Positions 42,913 to 43,338 of a stretch of 43,338 nt of DNA are shown piece by piece; positions within the stretch are counted from its first letter, which is position 1; each line of letters opens with the position of its first letter. The notes beneath the pieces are model-generated. The model searched no databases, was not told where the DNA came from, and worked only from the letters and a program-made list of their open reading frames with translations. The stretch is from CAYTSA01 sp964440345 (GTDB taxonomy: Bacteria > Desulfobacterota > Desulfovibrionia > Desulfovibrionales > Desulfovibrionaceae): NCBI GenBank assembly GCA_964440345.1, contig CAYTSA010000022.1, positions 1 through 43,338 of the forward strand, written 5' to 3'. Both the position numbers and the translations under genes were made by a program.

Positions 42913-43282
42913 TCTGGAAATTACCGGCGTGCCAGCCAGCGTTGCCTCACTCGCCACTGCGGCAATTGTTGACGGCCTCAAAGAACTGGGCTACCCGGTC
43001 CAGGTCCGAAACAATGCCGCCCAACAACCAGACCCCTTGCCCATAGGGAATGATGGTGAACGCCTGTACGCCACCGAAGAAGTCTTTGGCCCGCGCAATC
43101 CCGGCCGGCTGGTCCGTGGAGCCCGCTACCGCGAAGGGCTCAAGCAGAAAGACCTGGCCTCCATGATCGGCGTCAGCCCCAGCAACCTCTCGGAAATGGA
43201 AAACGGCAAGCGCGTTATCGGCCTGAAAATGGCCAAGCGGCTGGGCAAGGCGCTGCAAACGGACTATCGGTTGTTTTTGTAA
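42869..43282 (+). CDS. XRE-type antitoxin
   Basis: 137 residues. The C-terminal half is a helix-turn-helix of the XRE/Cro type (LKQKDLASMIGVSPSNLSEM, then ENGKRVIGLKMAKRLGKAL). The N-terminal 60 residues (ITGVPASVASLATAAIVDGL) are a separate segment I do not recognise, perhaps the toxin-binding part. It overlaps the toxin by 44 bases in another frame, so the two are translationally linked. ATG 42881 is a possible alternative start. It should neutralise the toxin and repress the operon at 42588-42630. Confidence 0.85.
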   Translation: MLELMKKPTINGAVDLEITGVPASVASLATAAIVDGLKELGYPVQVRNNAAQQPDPLPIGNDGERLYATEEVFGPRNPGRLVRGARYREGLKQKDLASMIGVSPSNLSEMENGKRVIGLKMAKRLGKALQTDYRLFL

Positions 43283-43295
43283 GCATCGAGTAGGA

Positions 43296-43338
43296 GGGGG
43301 CCTTGCGGCCCCCGTCCTCTCACACCACCGGGCATACG
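43296..43338. other. Right-edge hairpin and mobile-element-like sequence
   Basis: GGGGGCC-TTGC-GGCCCCC (43296-43313) is a perfect 7-bp stem, followed by CTCTCACACCACCGGGCATACG to the edge. I recall very similar hairpin-plus-CACACCACCG sequences next to group II intron or transposon ORFs in many genomes. The hairpin may also act as terminator for the toxin-antitoxin operon. The mobile-element link is from memory only. Confidence 0.35.

Noticed and set aside
1..43338. CRISPR arrays, tRNA or rRNA genes
   Set aside because: No regularly spaced repeats, cloverleaf-like segments or rRNA signatures were seen in any intergenic region.

Overview
The window looks like chromosomal DNA from a GC-rich, Gram-negative bacterium of the Desulfovibrionales type (class once called Deltaproteobacteria). 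The main support is the minus-strand run ftsH-folP-cdaA-cdaR-glmM-galU, an order I recall from Desulfovibrio genomes. A GatCA amidotransferase, lipoproteins with Gram-negative lipoboxes, and an envC / ctpA / divergent polysaccharide deacetylase cluster agree with this. No rRNA, tRNA or CRISPR array was seen. Both ends look like multi-copy or mobile DNA, so the window may be a whole contig that stopped at repeats. Two runs of 10 N interrupt ligA.

Layout. 1-1740: possible mobile-element edge, then a DUF6544 protein divergent from a TetR regulator. 1741-7060 (+): composite intergenic element copy A, LpoA-like lipoprotein, gatC, a palindromic MITE/REP-like repeat, gatA and an FkbM methyltransferase. 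7190-14474 (-): proC and ndk; a cell-envelope cluster (YibQ-type deacetylase, CtpA protease, EnvC-type LytM protein); and histidine genes hisA and hisB with a lipoprotein gene between them. 14698-17413 (+): cheR, infA with its own promoter, long leader and terminator, and a rhodanese/metallo-beta-lactamase persulfide dioxygenase-like protein. 17536-26888 (-): priA, galU, glmM, cdaR, cdaA, folP, ftsH. 27063-29295 (-): orphan soluble PAS histidine kinase and a small unknown gene. 29399-33541 (+): composite element copy B, ftsY, a VanZ-like gene and a homocysteine methyltransferase/MTHFR fusion. 33653-34309 (-): DUF3431 protein. 34451-42421 (+): ligA, dapB, nadE and a trehalose synthase-maltokinase fusion. 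42434-43338: truncated antitoxin copy, RelE-like toxin, XRE antitoxin and a mobile-element-like right edge.

How the genes fit together. Most genes are housekeeping. The cdaA-cdaR-glmM block links c-di-AMP synthesis with amino-sugar supply for peptidoglycan. EnvC, CtpA, the deacetylase, LpoA-like protein, GlmM and DapB all touch cell-wall growth or remodelling. FtsH and FtsY handle membrane-protein quality control and targeting. The most unusual sequence is a two-copy composite intergenic element, seen in front of the LpoA-like gene and ftsY. In each copy a conserved 5' block ends at an ATG. An unrelated spacer with a strong hairpin follows, then a conserved 3' block with two tandem hairpins that show compensatory changes. 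The 3' block runs up to a predicted -35 box.

All family assignments come from reading translated sequence and remembered motifs; no database search was run.
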